Part shown: positions 43,866-52,950 of the stretch, in pieces | How positions within the stretch are numbered: position 1 is the stretch's first letter | Layout of the letters: each line of letters begins with the position of its first letter | Notes under the pieces: generated by a model | What the model saw: only the letters and a program-made list of their open reading frames with translations | Told to the model about the DNA's origin: nothing | Database searches by the model: none | Program-made: the position numbers and the translations under genes | Origin: Pseudomonas taetrolens | Lineage (GTDB): Bacteria; Pseudomonadota; Gammaproteobacteria; Pseudomonadales; Pseudomonadaceae | Direction: 5' to 3' | Length of the DNA: 64,000 nucleotides | Assembly: GCF_900475285.1 (NCBI RefSeq) | Contig: NZ_LS483370.1 | Location: 3,238,001 to 3,302,000 of the forward strand

Positions 43866-45911
43866 ATGACCGAATCAGCCTACGCAAACAGCGCACCTAT
43901 CGCACATAAGGTCGAGGGTTCCGACCCCTATTCGTGGTTACAGAATCGCGACAGCAAAGAGGTTTTGGACTACCTGAACGCTGAAAACAGCTACCAGGAA
44001 GCGCAACTGGCCGATCAGGCAGCATTGCGCGAAGCGCTGTTTCAAGAAATCAAAGGCCGTATTCGCGAAACCGATTTGTCTCTGCCCTCTCCCTGGGGGC
44101 CGTACCTGTACTACACGCGCACCCATGCCGGGGACGAATACGCCCGTCACTATCGCTGCCCGCGCCCGGCGGATGACAGCCAGCAGGTCGATGAAAGTGC
44201 TGAACACCTGCTGCTGGACCCGAACGCGCTGGCCGATGGCGGGTTTATTTCACTCGGGGCTTTCAGCATCAGCCCTGACCACCAGCGCTTGGCCTACAGC
44301 CTGGACACCAGCGGCGAAGAAACCTACCGCCTGTTCGTCAAAGAATTGAGCAGCGACGCGATCAGCGAGCTGCCTTATGAAAATTGCGACGGCAGCATGA
44401 CCTGGGCCAATGACAGCCAGACGCTGTTCTTCGCTGAGCTCGACGATACCCATCGCCCGCACAAACTGTTGCGTCATACCCTGGGCGAGACAGAGGCACA
44501 TGAAGTTTTTCATGAGCCGGACGGACGATTTTTCCTGCATTGCTATCGCTCAAGCTCCGAGCGCCAGCTGATTCTGTTGCTCAACAGCAAAACCACCAGT
44601 GAAAGCTGGGTACTGGATGCCGAGCAGCCGCAACAGCCGTTCAACTGCCTGGCGCCACGGGTTGAAGGCCACGATTACAGCGTCGACCACGGTCTGTTCG
44701 AAGGGCAATGGGCCTGGTTTATCCGCACCAATCAGGACGGTATCAACTTCGCCCTGTATTACGCTTTGGATGAGGTACCGGTACGCAGCAATTGGCAGCG
44801 ACTGATCGCCCATCGCGATAACGTGATGCTCGAAGGGTTGAGCCTGAACGCGAATGCCTTGAGCCTGAGCCTGCGTGAAGGCGGCCTGCCGATCATCGAA
44901 ATCCGTCCCGATGGGTTGCCGCCGTATCAGGTTCAACTGCCCGACGCGGCCTACAGCCTCTATGTGCAAGACAGTCTGGAATTTGACAGCAAGTACATTC
45001 GCCTGCGCTATGAAGCCCTGAATCGCCCGGCACAGATCCGCCAATTGACGCTGACCTCCGGCGAGCAATCTGTACTCAAGGAAACCCCGGTGCTGGGGCC
45101 ATTCGATGCAAACGATTACGTCAGCCAGCGCCTGTGGGCCACGGCCCCCGATGGCACCCAAGTGCCGATCAGCCTGGTGGTCAAGCGCGATGCCCTGGGC
45201 AAAGCCACGCCGCTCTACTTGTACGGTTACGGTGCCTATGGCGAAAGTCTTGACCCGTGGTTCTCCCACGCCCGCCTCAGCCTGCTGGAGCGGGGCGTCG
45301 CGTTTGCCATTGCCCACGTGCGGGGCGGTGGCGAACTGGGCGAAGCCTGGTACCGCGCCGGAAAGCAGGAGCACAAGCACAACACCTTCAGCGACTTCAT
45401 CGCCTGTGCCGAGCACCTGATCAAACAAGGCCTGACCCGTCCCGAGCAACTGGTGATCAGTGGCGGCAGCGCGGGAGGCCTGCTGATTGGCGCGGTGCTC
45501 AATCAACGTCCGGAGCTGTTCAAGGCCGCGATTGCCGAGGTGCCGTTTGTCGATGTGCTCAACACCATGCTCGACCCGGATCTGCCGCTGACCGTGACCG
45601 AATACGACGAATGGGGCAACCCGCAAGAGCCTGAGGTTTATGCGCGAATCAAAGCCTATGCGCCTTATGAAAACGTCACCGCCCAGGCGTACCCTGCTCT
45701 GCTGGTCATTGCCGGGTACAACGACAGTCGTGTGCAGTATTGGGAAGCAGCCAAATGGGTGGCCAAACTGCGTGCAACCAAGACCGATGATCATCTGTTG
45801 TTGCTCAAGACCGAACTGGACGCCGGTCATGGTGGCATGAGCGGGCGTTACCAGGGTTTGCGCGACGTGGCGCTGGAGTATGCGTTTGTATTTAAGGTGC
45901 TGGGGATCTGA
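43866..45911 (+). CDS. ptrB: Prolyl oligopeptidase family peptidase (oligopeptidase B)
   Basis: A 681-residue S9A serine peptidase with an N-terminal beta-propeller and a C-terminal hydrolase domain. The catalytic triad is Ser535 in SGGSAGG, Asp620 in GYNDSRV and His655 in DAGHGGMSG. HVRGGGELGEAWYRAGK is a conserved S9A block. Oligopeptidase B cleaves short peptides after Arg/Lys in the cytosol. The ATG at 43866 (MTESAYANSAPIAHKVEG) is chosen; the open frame starts 26 codons earlier. The substrate class is inferred from family resemblance. Confidence 0.88.
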   Translation: MTESAYANSAPIAHKVEGSDPYSWLQNRDSKEVLDYLNAENSYQEAQLADQAALREALFQEIKGRIRETDLSLPSPWGPYLYYTRTHAGDEYARHYRCPRPADDSQQVDESAEHLLLDPNALADGGFISLGAFSISPDHQRLAYSLDTSGEETYRLFVKELSSDAISELPYENCDGSMTWANDSQTLFFAELDDTHRPHKLLRHTLGETEAHEVFHEPDGRFFLHCYRSSSERQLILLLNSKTTSESWVLDAEQPQQPFNCLAPRVEGHDYSVDHGLFEGQWAWFIRTNQDGINFALYYALDEVPVRSNWQRLIAHRDNVMLEGLSLNANALSLSLREGGLPIIEIRPDGLPPYQVQLPDAAYSLYVQDSLEFDSKYIRLRYEALNRPAQIRQLTLTSGEQSVLKETPVLGPFDANDYVSQRLWATAPDGTQVPISLVVKRDALGKATPLYLYGYGAYGESLDPWFSHARLSLLERGVAFAIAHVRGGGELGEAWYRAGKQEHKHNTFSDFIACAEHLIKQGLTRPEQLVISGGSAGGLLIGAVLNQRPELFKAAIAEVPFVDVLNTMLDPDLPLTVTEYDEWGNPQEPEVYARIKAYAPYENVTAQAYPALLVIAGYNDSRVQYWEAAKWVAKLRATKTDDHLLLLKTELDAGHGGMSGRYQGLRDVALEYAFVFKVLGI

Positions 45912-45923
45912 TCTGACTGAGCG

Positions 45924-45951
45924 GCAGGAGCCAATCTTGTTCGGTTCCTGC
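45924..45951. terminator. Hairpin between convergent genes
   Basis: GCAGGAGCC (45924-45932) pairs with GGTTCCTGC (45943-45951), 9 bp with one G-T pair and no T-tract, located between the peptidase gene and the small exported-protein gene. Confidence 0.5.
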
Positions 45952-45959
45952 AGAGATCA

Positions 45960-46229
45960 TTAGTCTTTGGGTTCAAGCCCGGGTAGCGGCTGGTCTTTGG
46001 GCGGCTGCGGCAAGTTGATTGGCGGCAGCGGAATCAGGCTGCCATTGCCGGCGGCCGGTCGGGGCACAATGCGCGGCGTGATTTGCGGATACGGGGTTGG
46101 CGTGGCGGTGCCCGGCGACCCCGGTGCGGGCGTCACGGGAGCCGACGGGACCGTAGCCAGCTCCGCTGCCCGGGCTGCACTTATCATGAGCGCACCCCAC
46201 ACAATGGCCGTTAGAATAGTACGTTTCAT
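45960..46229 (-). CDS. Small Pro-rich exported protein
   Basis: An 89-residue protein with a signal peptide (MKRTILTAIVWGALMISAAR, cleavage near ARA-AE at residue 21). The mature part is about one quarter proline (SAPVTPAPGSPGTATPTPYP then LPPINLPQPPKDQPLPG) and has no predicted fold. I know no family for it. It is divergent from the spermidine-synthase-like gene. A periplasmic or surface spacer role is possible, but nothing proves it. Confidence 0.6.
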   Translation of the reverse strand: MKRTILTAIVWGALMISAARAAELATVPSAPVTPAPGSPGTATPTPYPQITPRIVPRPAAGNGSLIPLPPINLPQPPKDQPLPGLEPKD

Positions 46230-46311
46230 CTATCACTCCGTTGCCAGACCGGCTTGTCTGCCCTCAGGCTACTCGTAACCTGCGGTTTTTGCCCCTTTCT
46301 ATGAGATATCC

Positions 46312-46998
46312 ATGAAACGTTTTGTTTTGCTCGACACCACTCCAATCCCCGAAAACGGCGGTGCCTTGTGCCTGTTCGAGTATGGCGAAGACTTCGTGAT
46401 CAAGATTCAGGGCGGCGACGGCGGTCAGTTGATGAACACCCGCATGCACGGTTCCGAAGATGCACTGGCCGAAATCCCCTGCCGAAAAGTCGCCGGACGC
46501 CCGCAATCCCGAGTGCTGATTGGCGGCCTGGGCATGGGGTTTACCCTGGCTTCTGCACTCAAACATTTGGGCAAGACTGCCGAAGTGGTGGTCGCCGAAC
46601 TGGTGCCCGGCGTTGTGGAATGGAACCGCGGCCCACTGGGCGAGAAGTCCGGCAACCCGCTGCAAGACCCTCGCACCGTCATCCGCATGGAAGACGTGGC
46701 CAAGGTGCTGCAGGCCGAGCCCAGTGGGTTTGACGCCATCATGCTCGACGTCGACAACGGCCCCGAGGGCCTGACGCAAAAAGCCAATAGCTGGCTTTAC
46801 TCGGCTGGAGGCTTGAGTGCCTGCGCCAAGGCCCTGCGCCCCAAAGGCGTGCTGGCCGTGTGGTCGGCAAGTGCCGACAAGCAGTTTTCGGACAAGCTGC
46901 GCAAGGCCGGTTTCAAGGCCGAAGAAGTGCAGGTATTCGCCCACGGCAATAAGGGCACGCGGCATACGATCTGGATTGCCGAAAAAATCAAAGGCTGA
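46312..46998 (+). CDS. Spermidine synthase-like methyltransferase-fold protein
   Basis: A 228-residue protein of the spermine/spermidine synthase-like family. The cofactor-binding loop is RVLIGGLGMGFTLASALKHLG (about residues 69-89) and VVVAELVPGVVEWNRG and DAIMLDVDNGPEG are the following family blocks. It lacks the canonical N-terminal beta domain of true SpeE, so aminopropyl transfer is not certain. The substrate is unknown. Confidence 0.75.
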   Translation: MKRFVLLDTTPIPENGGALCLFEYGEDFVIKIQGGDGGQLMNTRMHGSEDALAEIPCRKVAGRPQSRVLIGGLGMGFTLASALKHLGKTAEVVVAELVPGVVEWNRGPLGEKSGNPLQDPRTVIRMEDVAKVLQAEPSGFDAIMLDVDNGPEGLTQKANSWLYSAGGLSACAKALRPKGVLAVWSASADKQFSDKLRKAGFKAEEVQVFAHGNKGTRHTIWIAEKIKG

Positions 46999-47051
46999 TC
47001 AACAGCTAAACTTCACGACATAACCGTCATTTGTCTTAGAAAGGTGAACCC

Positions 47052-47426
47052 ATGAGTTCAGCGAACCCACCCTCCCACACTGCCAAACTGGACCGTATCC
47101 TGGCCGATGCCCAGCGCGACCGTGAAATGGGCTACCGCGACAAAGCCCTGAAAATGTACCCCCACGTGTGCGGCCGCTGTGCCCGTGAGTTTGCCGGCAA
47201 ACGCCTGAGTGAACTGACGGTTCACCACCGCGACCATAACCACGACAACAATCCGCAGGACGGCTCCAACTGGGAGTTGCTGTGCTTGTACTGCCACGAC
47301 AACGAGCACTCGCGCTACACCGACCAACAGTACTTTTCGGACAGCTCCACCAGCAGCCCGAAAGTTGCCAAGGCCACCCACAACCCGTTTGCCGCGCTGG
47401 CCGGGCTGATGAAAAAAGACGATTAA
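47052..47426 (+). CDS. yajD: YajD-family HNH nuclease domain protein
   Basis: A 124-residue HNH-fold protein. The motif is split as HVCGRCAREF (zinc Cys pair), LTVHHRDHNHDNNPQDGSNW (the HH and N of the HNH site) and ELLCLYCHDNEHSRY (second Cys pair). E. coli YajD is of this type and its role is unknown. The start follows AAGGTGA. It is a stand-alone domain and no restriction-modification gene is near, so a defence role has no support here. Confidence 0.82.
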   Translation: MSSANPPSHTAKLDRILADAQRDREMGYRDKALKMYPHVCGRCAREFAGKRLSELTVHHRDHNHDNNPQDGSNWELLCLYCHDNEHSRYTDQQYFSDSSTSSPKVAKATHNPFAALAGLMKKDD

Positions 47427-47543
47427 CCGTTGTCTTTGGCCGCTGGCGCCCGTCTTGCGTGAGCGGCCACAAATTTCGCCCTGCCCTTAAAAACCTTGCC
47501 AATGCCGGTATACTCGCGTCTTTTTTCTGAAAGGCTCGGGCAC

Positions 47544-48011
47544 GTGGCAAACAAACGGTACAGCTGCATTGGTTTGTATAACCCCAAATCACCGGAAAAC
47601 GTCGGCTCGGTGATGCGTGCGGCTGGTTGCTACAGCGTGGCGTCAGTGTTCTATACCGGAAAACGCTATGAGCGCGCCCGCGATTTCGTCACCGACACCA
47701 AGAAAGTCCATCAGGACATTCCCCTCATCGGCATCGACGACTTGAAAAAAATCATCCCGCTGGGCTGTATTCCGGTCGCCGTGGAGATGGTCGAAGGTGC
47801 ACGCTCCTTGCCTGAGTACACCCACCCTGATCGGGCGATCTATATCTTTGGCCCGGAAGACGGTTCACTGGGCAAAGATGTGCTGGAGTGGTGCGAAGAC
47901 GTGATTTACATCCCCACCACGGGCTGCATGAACCTCGCCGCCACGGTCAACGTCGTGCTTTACGACCGCCTGGCCAAAGGCAATAACACGCGGTCCGGTC
48001 CCAAGTTCTGA
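47544..48011 (+). CDS. SPOUT-class RNA methyltransferase (TrmH family)
   Basis: A 155-residue SPOUT (knotted) methyltransferase. The RNA-facing N-terminus LYNPKSPENVGSVMRAAGCY and the knot AIYIFGPEDGSLGKDVLEWC then IPTTGCMNLAATVNVVLYDRL are diagnostic. It probably methylates a ribose or base of tRNA or rRNA with S-adenosylmethionine. I use the GTG at 47544; AAGG lies about ten bases upstream, and the longer frame (16 residues) would run over a TATACT promoter-like hexamer at about 47510. Confidence 0.8.
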   Translation: MANKRYSCIGLYNPKSPENVGSVMRAAGCYSVASVFYTGKRYERARDFVTDTKKVHQDIPLIGIDDLKKIIPLGCIPVAVEMVEGARSLPEYTHPDRAIYIFGPEDGSLGKDVLEWCEDVIYIPTTGCMNLAATVNVVLYDRLAKGNNTRSGPKF

Positions 48012-48088
48012 GCCGTCCGTCATTCGATGGAACGATACGCCCCCGCCGACAGTCAGCTCTGTATCGACGATCCCATTGGAGACTGAGC

Positions 48089-48424
48089 ATGAGCGGAATA
48101 CATCCTGTTGAGCGCATTGAGTCCACGGTTGAAAACCGGCCCTGTCAAAACGTGCAAGGCTGGGAGCGTGCCGGCTCCCTGGCGGGTGGCGTGGTGATGC
48201 TGGGCAAAGGGATTCGTCGTGGCGGATTTATCGGCTTGATCCAGATTGGCATTGGCGCCATTGCGCTTAAGCGCGGAATCACGGGGTACAGCTCAACCAA
48301 GCGCATGCTTGAACAAAGCCGCCAGCAATTGCACAGCCTGCGCTCGGATATTGAACGTGCGGGTGATGAATTGCTGAAACTCAAGGAAGTGAGCGAAGCG
48401 CAGGCAACGCAGAAAGCGAAGTAA
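48089..48424 (+). CDS. DUF2892 family membrane protein
   Basis: A 111-residue protein: a hydrophilic start, the DUF2892 hydrophobic segment (AGSLAGGVVMLGKGIRRG then GFIGLIQIGIGAIALKRGITGY, about 27-65), and a C-terminal helix with a coiled-coil pattern (SSTKRMLEQSRQQLHSLRSD). Function unknown. It is 77 bases after the SPOUT gene and may share its transcript. Confidence 0.75.
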   Translation: MSGIHPVERIESTVENRPCQNVQGWERAGSLAGGVVMLGKGIRRGGFIGLIQIGIGAIALKRGITGYSSTKRMLEQSRQQLHSLRSDIERAGDELLKLKEVSEAQATQKAK

Positions 48425-48447
48425 GCCCGCCCGGGAACAAAGGCCAG

Positions 48448-48496
48448 CTGGCGCGCGACTCCCCCGCGGCGCCAGCCAGCTAGCTAGCTAGCTAGC
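48448..48496. repeat. Hairpin and GCTA tetranucleotide repeat
   Basis: CTGGCGC (48448-48454) pairs with GCGCCAG (48469-48475). At 48478-48496 the tetranucleotide TAGC is repeated four to five times (AGCTAGCTAGCTAGCTAGC), a self-complementary run. It lies between convergent genes and may serve as a terminator region; the tract is a candidate for copy-number variation. Confidence 0.6.
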
Positions 48497-48516
48497 AATT
48501 GCACGCTTATCGAGCT

Positions 48517-49566
48517 TCAGGCCTTGTTCTTGTTCTGCTGGCTGGCGCTCCAGTCCACCAGCAGGCTGTACGCAATGGCGAGCAAAGTGGGACCGATAAA
48601 CAGGCCGATAAAACCAAAGGCGATCAAACCGCCGAATACCCCGAGCAGAACGATCACCAACGGCAGGTTGCCACCACGGCTGATCAGGTAAGGTTTGAGC
48701 ACGTTGTCGACACCACTGATGATCAGCGTGCCCCAGATGCCGAGGAAGACCGCCATCCCGTAATCACCTTTCCAGGCTAGCCAGGCAGTCGCCGGGATCC
48801 AGATGAGGGGTGGCCCCATCGGGATCAGGCTGAGCAGGAACGTCGCAAGCCCCAGCACCAGCGCCCCGGGAACGCCCGCGATCAAAAAGCCGATCAATGC
48901 CAACAACGCCTGCGCGGCTGCGGTGCCAATCACGCCGTTGACCACCCGCTGCACGGTGCCCGCCACCAGTTCCTGATAATAATCAGCGCGATCGCCAATC
49001 AGTCGCTCTAGCAGGCCATGCACGAAATTCGCCAGTCGTGGGCCATCCCGATAGAAAAAGAACACAAAGACGATACTCAACGTTAACTCAAGAATGCCGC
49101 CACCGATCTGCGCACTCCGCGCCAGCAGCCAGTTGCCCACCTGCCCCAGGTAAGGTTTGACCGCCAGAATCAGGGCAGCCCCTTGCTCATCGATGGAGTC
49201 CCAGATACTGATCAGGCGTTCGCCGATAAGCGGAATGCTGCCGAGCCAGGTCGGGGCCTCGGGCAAGCCTTCGAGCTGCACATCCTTGACGAAAGTCGTT
49301 GCGTCGCGCACATGGTCCGCCAGGTTGAATCCCAGCCACACCAACGGCCCGGCAACCAGCAGCATCCAGCCTAGCGTCAGAATGCCAGCAGCCAGCGACT
49401 CACGCCCTTTCAACCCGCGCGTCAGCAACCGCATTAGGGGCCAACTGGCAAACGCGAGTACTGCCCCCCAGAACAGCGCCGACCAAAAGGGTGCCATCAC
49501 CCACAGACTGGCACCGAACAACACCAGCAGCAGAATCTGCACCAGCAGGCGATCGTTATTGAGCAT
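48517..49566 (-). CDS. AI-2E family transporter
   Basis: A 349-residue eight-segment permease of the AI-2E/UPF0118 family (E. coli YdiK/PerM/YhhT type). Hallmarks are LAFASWPLMRLLTRGLKGRESLAAGILTL-type helices (here in the first 70 residues), the central FFFYRDGPRLANFVHGLLERL, and GPPLIWIPATAWLAWKGD. It has nothing specific to say about autoinducer-2; members include antiporters and unknown exporters. The convergent DUF2892 gene ends 92 bases away. Confidence 0.85.
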   Translation of the reverse strand: MLNNDRLLVQILLLVLFGASLWVMAPFWSALFWGAVLAFASWPLMRLLTRGLKGRESLAAGILTLGWMLLVAGPLVWLGFNLADHVRDATTFVKDVQLEGLPEAPTWLGSIPLIGERLISIWDSIDEQGAALILAVKPYLGQVGNWLLARSAQIGGGILELTLSIVFVFFFYRDGPRLANFVHGLLERLIGDRADYYQELVAGTVQRVVNGVIGTAAAQALLALIGFLIAGVPGALVLGLATFLLSLIPMGPPLIWIPATAWLAWKGDYGMAVFLGIWGTLIISGVDNVLKPYLISRGGNLPLVIVLLGVFGGLIAFGFIGLFIGPTLLAIAYSLLVDWSASQQNKNKA

Positions 49567-49634
49567 ATGTGTTCCGCAGAGAGTTCAAAAAAGAGACAAC
49601 GGCTACGCAGAGTGTAGCCGTCGTAGACAAACGT

Positions 49635-50453
49635 TTAACGCAGCAGCTCGATATGCAAACCCGGGGCTTCGCTGTTGCCCAGTTCTATCCGGGCGGCACG
49701 AACTCCCTTCTTGACCAGCGCATCGCGCCAGGCCGCTGCCTGAGGGCCCGTCAGGCTGACCCTGGAGGTGGTATCGAGGTTCAATGCCCGTGAAATCAGC
49801 GTGAGCCACTGTTCATCAGGCTCGCCGGTGAAGTTCGGAAAATCCAGCTCGCCCGTGCTTTTGAGCTGACGTTGCAGCGTGGCGGAAGTGGGCAAGAGTT
49901 CACCCAGATCGGTGCTCGACTCCAGTTGCTCGACATACAGGTAGTCTTTGCGGGACCCGCGATTGATGCTGTACAACGCAATGAGCTGGTTCTGTGCGGG
50001 GGCCGCCCTGCGCAACAACACATAGGACTGTCGATCGTCTGAGCCTACCAGCCTGGAATTGCCGAACACTTCATTGGCCCACAGACTGCTTTCGCCGCAA
50101 TCCCGTGCCCGGCACCAGAACAGCAGTTCGGCACCTTTGGCCTGCAAGGCCTCGCGAGCAGCCGTGAACGCATCATTGGCCGTGTGCTCAGGCGGTAACT
50201 CGTAGATGATGGCCGTCGTCTGACCACGGGCGTTGACCTGCCCTTCGAAACGAAGGCGGCCACTGATCTTGCGGATCGCACCCAACGGGTAAATACGTTC
50301 GACGTCGGGCCGTACGGTGTAATCCACAATGTGTGCATCTGCCAGCCGTGGCACGTCTTGCAAATCATGGCTGCCGGGTACGTCGGCAGCCCACACCAGC
50401 GGGCTCAAACAGCTCAGGCCCAGCACACGGATAAAACCATTGACTGTTTTCAT
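49635..50453 (-). CDS. DUF4892 family exported protein
   Basis: A 272-residue protein with a signal peptide (MKTVNGFIRVLGLSCLSPLV, cleavage near VWA-AD at residue 22). The body belongs to the DUF4892 family; conserved segments are GSHDLQDVPRLADAHIVDY, RLRFEGQVNARGQTTAIIYE and CRARDCGESSLWANEVFGN, the last with a Cys pair that may form a disulfide. It is likely periplasmic. Function unknown. In P. aeruginosa a similar gene lies near the same alpha/beta hydrolases. Confidence 0.75.
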   Translation of the reverse strand: MKTVNGFIRVLGLSCLSPLVWAADVPGSHDLQDVPRLADAHIVDYTVRPDVERIYPLGAIRKISGRLRFEGQVNARGQTTAIIYELPPEHTANDAFTAAREALQAKGAELLFWCRARDCGESSLWANEVFGNSRLVGSDDRQSYVLLRRAAPAQNQLIALYSINRGSRKDYLYVEQLESSTDLGELLPTSATLQRQLKSTGELDFPNFTGEPDEQWLTLISRALNLDTTSRVSLTGPQAAAWRDALVKKGVRAARIELGNSEAPGLHIELLR

Positions 50454-50598
50454 CGGCGTGCATCACCCGAGGGCGATATGTGTTGCAGCTTCCTCACGAA
50501 AAAGACCGGGTGGCCGTTCGGGGTCGCAGCGGTGTAGAGATCTGTCATGGTTGTCTCCCATTTCAACCCGCCAAGCCTCGGCAGTTGGCCGCTGCAAG

Positions 50599-51453
50599 TC
50601 AAGGAACAGCGAAGAAGCGATTGAAACAGTCTGCAACAAGGATTGCCCCAGCTTCGTCATTGATGTGCAAATGATGGCCACCGGGTAACCGTTCCAGGTT
50701 GAAGGGTAGTCGATTCAGCAACTCTGAATGACTGGCTAACATGCCCTGCTCGGCCACTACTAGCGTCGTCGGACAGCTCACCCGGCGAACGAAAGACATG
50801 GCCTGCTCGTCACTCAGGCGCAAAGGAGACGGTAAGGTCAGACGACTGTCACTGCGCCAGCTATACCCCCCTGGCACCGGCATCAAACCGCGCTGAGCCA
50901 GAAACTCTGCAGCCTCCCGACTGACCGCCACCATGCCTTTCATCCGCGCCTCAATAGCCCTATCGAGAGTGGGATGCACCGACTTGCGTTTATGCTGCAG
51001 GTCGAGTTGCGCTTGCAACGCTTGCCCCATGCGCTCGGCCGCATCGGCTTCGGCACCCGTGCGCAGCACAATTCCGTCAATCAGCGCCAGACGGGTAACA
51101 CGCTCTGGAAACGACCCGGCAATCACCACCGAAACAATTGCCCCAAGGGAGTGCCCCAGCAGCGCAAATTGCTTCCAGCCCAATTGTTCAGCTACGCAGA
51201 GTACATCGAAAGCGTAATCCGCCAACGAATACCCCGCCCCTTGAGGTCGGTGATCGGAATGGCCATGCCCGGCAAAATCCAGGGCCACTATACGCAAGCC
51301 TGAAAGCCGGGGAGCCAGCCGGGCGAAGCTGTTGGCGTTGTCCAGCCAGCCATGCAGGGCAATGACCGGAATGCCGTCTTCAGGGCCAAAAATATGCGCT
51401 GCGAGTTCGATATGCGGCAGGCTCAGACGAATTTCTTCAACCACAGGGCTCAT
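50599..51453 (-). CDS. Alpha/beta-fold hydrolase
   Basis: A 284-residue alpha/beta hydrolase. The oxyanion region is ALHGWLDNANSFARL (about 32-46), the nucleophile Ser102 in LLGHSLGAIVS, and the base is His in LPGGHHLHIND near residue 258. It is 12 bases downstream of the second hydrolase gene; the two are probably one operon. The substrate is unknown; esterase or lactonase activity is possible. Confidence 0.87.
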   Translation of the reverse strand: MSPVVEEIRLSLPHIELAAHIFGPEDGIPVIALHGWLDNANSFARLAPRLSGLRIVALDFAGHGHSDHRPQGAGYSLADYAFDVLCVAEQLGWKQFALLGHSLGAIVSVVIAGSFPERVTRLALIDGIVLRTGAEADAAERMGQALQAQLDLQHKRKSVHPTLDRAIEARMKGMVAVSREAAEFLAQRGLMPVPGGYSWRSDSRLTLPSPLRLSDEQAMSFVRRVSCPTTLVVAEQGMLASHSELLNRLPFNLERLPGGHHLHINDEAGAILVADCFNRFFAVP

Positions 51454-51465
51454 GCAAAGTGCTCT

Positions 51466-52266
51466 TCAGGGGCCAGGATGGCGAAGCTCCCAGCGGGTAA
51501 ATATTTGTTTGAGCAGGCTCGCGGTCTCCTGCGGCTGCTCCAGCGGAAACATGTGCCCGCCAGGCACGCTCAGCGACTCGCCGTTAGGCATGCGCGAAAC
51601 GGCCCGGGCATGATGGCGCATCACCACACGGCTGTCGCGCCCGCGCACAATGGCCAGTGGCACTTGCAACGGGAAGACGCGCCCGGGACTGATATGGGGG
51701 ACACTGCGGTAGATGTCGATTTCGGTGGCCGGATCGAAGCTCAATCGCAAGCGATCATCAAACGGCTGCAAACCGTGCTCCAGATACGCCTCCAGGCAAT
51801 CCGGGTCAAAGCTGCGAAACAACGATTTGCCATTGAAATAGGTACGGGCTGCTTCCCGGTCGGCAAACTCTTCGCGCCGGCCCAATGTGCGGCCAGCCGG
51901 GGTCAGACGATCAATAAAACCAAAGCGCTTGGCCGCACGGATGACCCACTGGTCGGTGCGGGTCAGCACCGGCGAGTCGAGCATCACCACCCCCTTGTAG
52001 AGGTGCGGGCAGCGGGTCGCTGCGTACAGGTGCAATATCCCGCCCAGGGAATGGCCGACACCCCATACCGGGGCTGACTGCTGTTGCAGATGAAAAATCA
52101 GCTCATCAACCAGATTGCGCCAGTTGTTGTCCACCGGAAAACGCGGATCGTGCCCGTGTTGCGACAGGTGCGCCACGCTGAAATCCGGCGCAAGGGCGTT
52201 GAACAACTTGCCATAGGTGGCCGAAGGGAAGCCGTTGGCATGGGCGAAGAAGATCTGCCGAGACAT
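51466..52266 (-). CDS. Alpha/beta-fold hydrolase
   Basis: A 266-residue alpha/beta hydrolase. Conserved points are FFAHANGFPSATY (oxyanion), Ser73 in GVGHSLGGILH and His in VPGGHMFPLEQP. The ATG at 52266 (MSRQIFFAHANGFPS) is chosen, as the frame upstream (20 residues) is unlike the family. It precedes the other hydrolase gene by 12 bases. The two differ enough in sequence not to be a recent duplication. Substrate unknown. Confidence 0.85.
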   Translation of the reverse strand: MSRQIFFAHANGFPSATYGKLFNALAPDFSVAHLSQHGHDPRFPVDNNWRNLVDELIFHLQQQSAPVWGVGHSLGGILHLYAATRCPHLYKGVVMLDSPVLTRTDQWVIRAAKRFGFIDRLTPAGRTLGRREEFADREAARTYFNGKSLFRSFDPDCLEAYLEHGLQPFDDRLRLSFDPATEIDIYRSVPHISPGRVFPLQVPLAIVRGRDSRVVMRHHARAVSRMPNGESLSVPGGHMFPLEQPQETASLLKQIFTRWELRHPGP

Positions 52267-52377
52267 ACAAGGCGTCCAGAGATAGGGAATACGCCTTATT
52301 GTCTGTAGGAAAATTCTTAACATCAATGACCGTATACGCCAGGACAGACGCCACTACGGCCATTAGCCATCCTTTAC

Positions 52378-52821
52378 TCAGCGCACAGGCGGTGTTTCGC
52401 CCAGTGGCACCACAGCCATGGTCAAACGGGAGATGCAGTTGAGCTTGCCTTCAGCGTCCGTCAAACGGATATCCCAGACATGGGTCGTACGACCGATATG
52501 AACTGGACGTGCGACTGCGCTTACCCGTCCACTGCGAACACCGCGCAGGTGGTTGGCGTTGACCTCAAGCCCCACACAGTAGAATTTCTGTTGATCGATG
52601 CACAGGTAGCTGGCCATCGAGCCCAGGGTTTCGGCCAACACGACAGAGGCCCCGCCATGCAACAGCCCGAACGGTTGATGAGTGCGATGATCGACCACCA
52701 TGCTTGCCGTGATGGACTGCTCATCAAAAGCATCGAAGGTGATGTCCAGCACCTCACAGATGGTGTTGGGGCGTAGCGCATTCAGTTGCGCCAGGTCTGG
52801 CGGAGTACTCCACAAGCTCAT
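52378..52821 (-). CDS. PaaI-type hotdog thioesterase
   Basis: A 147-residue hotdog-fold protein. The PaaI/4HBT signature is visible as QPFGLLHGGASVVLAETLG (about 49-67), then GLEVNANHLRGVRSG and a later GRTTHVWDIRLTD. It should hydrolyse acyl-CoA or acyl-ACP thioesters in the cytosol; ring-hydroxylated acyl-CoA or menaquinone-type intermediates are common substrates, but not determinable here. It lies 111 bases upstream of the hydrolase pair. Confidence 0.85.
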   Translation of the reverse strand: MSLWSTPPDLAQLNALRPNTICEVLDITFDAFDEQSITASMVVDHRTHQPFGLLHGGASVVLAETLGSMASYLCIDQQKFYCVGLEVNANHLRGVRSGRVSAVARPVHIGRTTHVWDIRLTDAEGKLNCISRLTMAVVPLGETPPVR

Positions 52822-52950
52822 GGGTCATTCCTTGGTCAGTGAGTGTTGAGGCCGAAATGCCGTAGGACTTTTCGCATAAACCCGAACTATCTTTCACTCT
52901 CCCCCATGTGCGCAACCGTTGCGACTGCGCGCCCCCGATGCTTGCGGCAA

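Noticed and set aside
47052..47426. The HNH protein as part of a defence system
   Set aside because: It is a stand-alone YajD-type protein in a core-gene setting; no methylase, helicase or toxin-antitoxin partner is nearby.
48517..49566. A quorum-sensing (AI-2) role for the AI-2E family permease
   Set aside because: The family name is historical; members include ion antiporters and the sequence shows nothing specific for AI-2.
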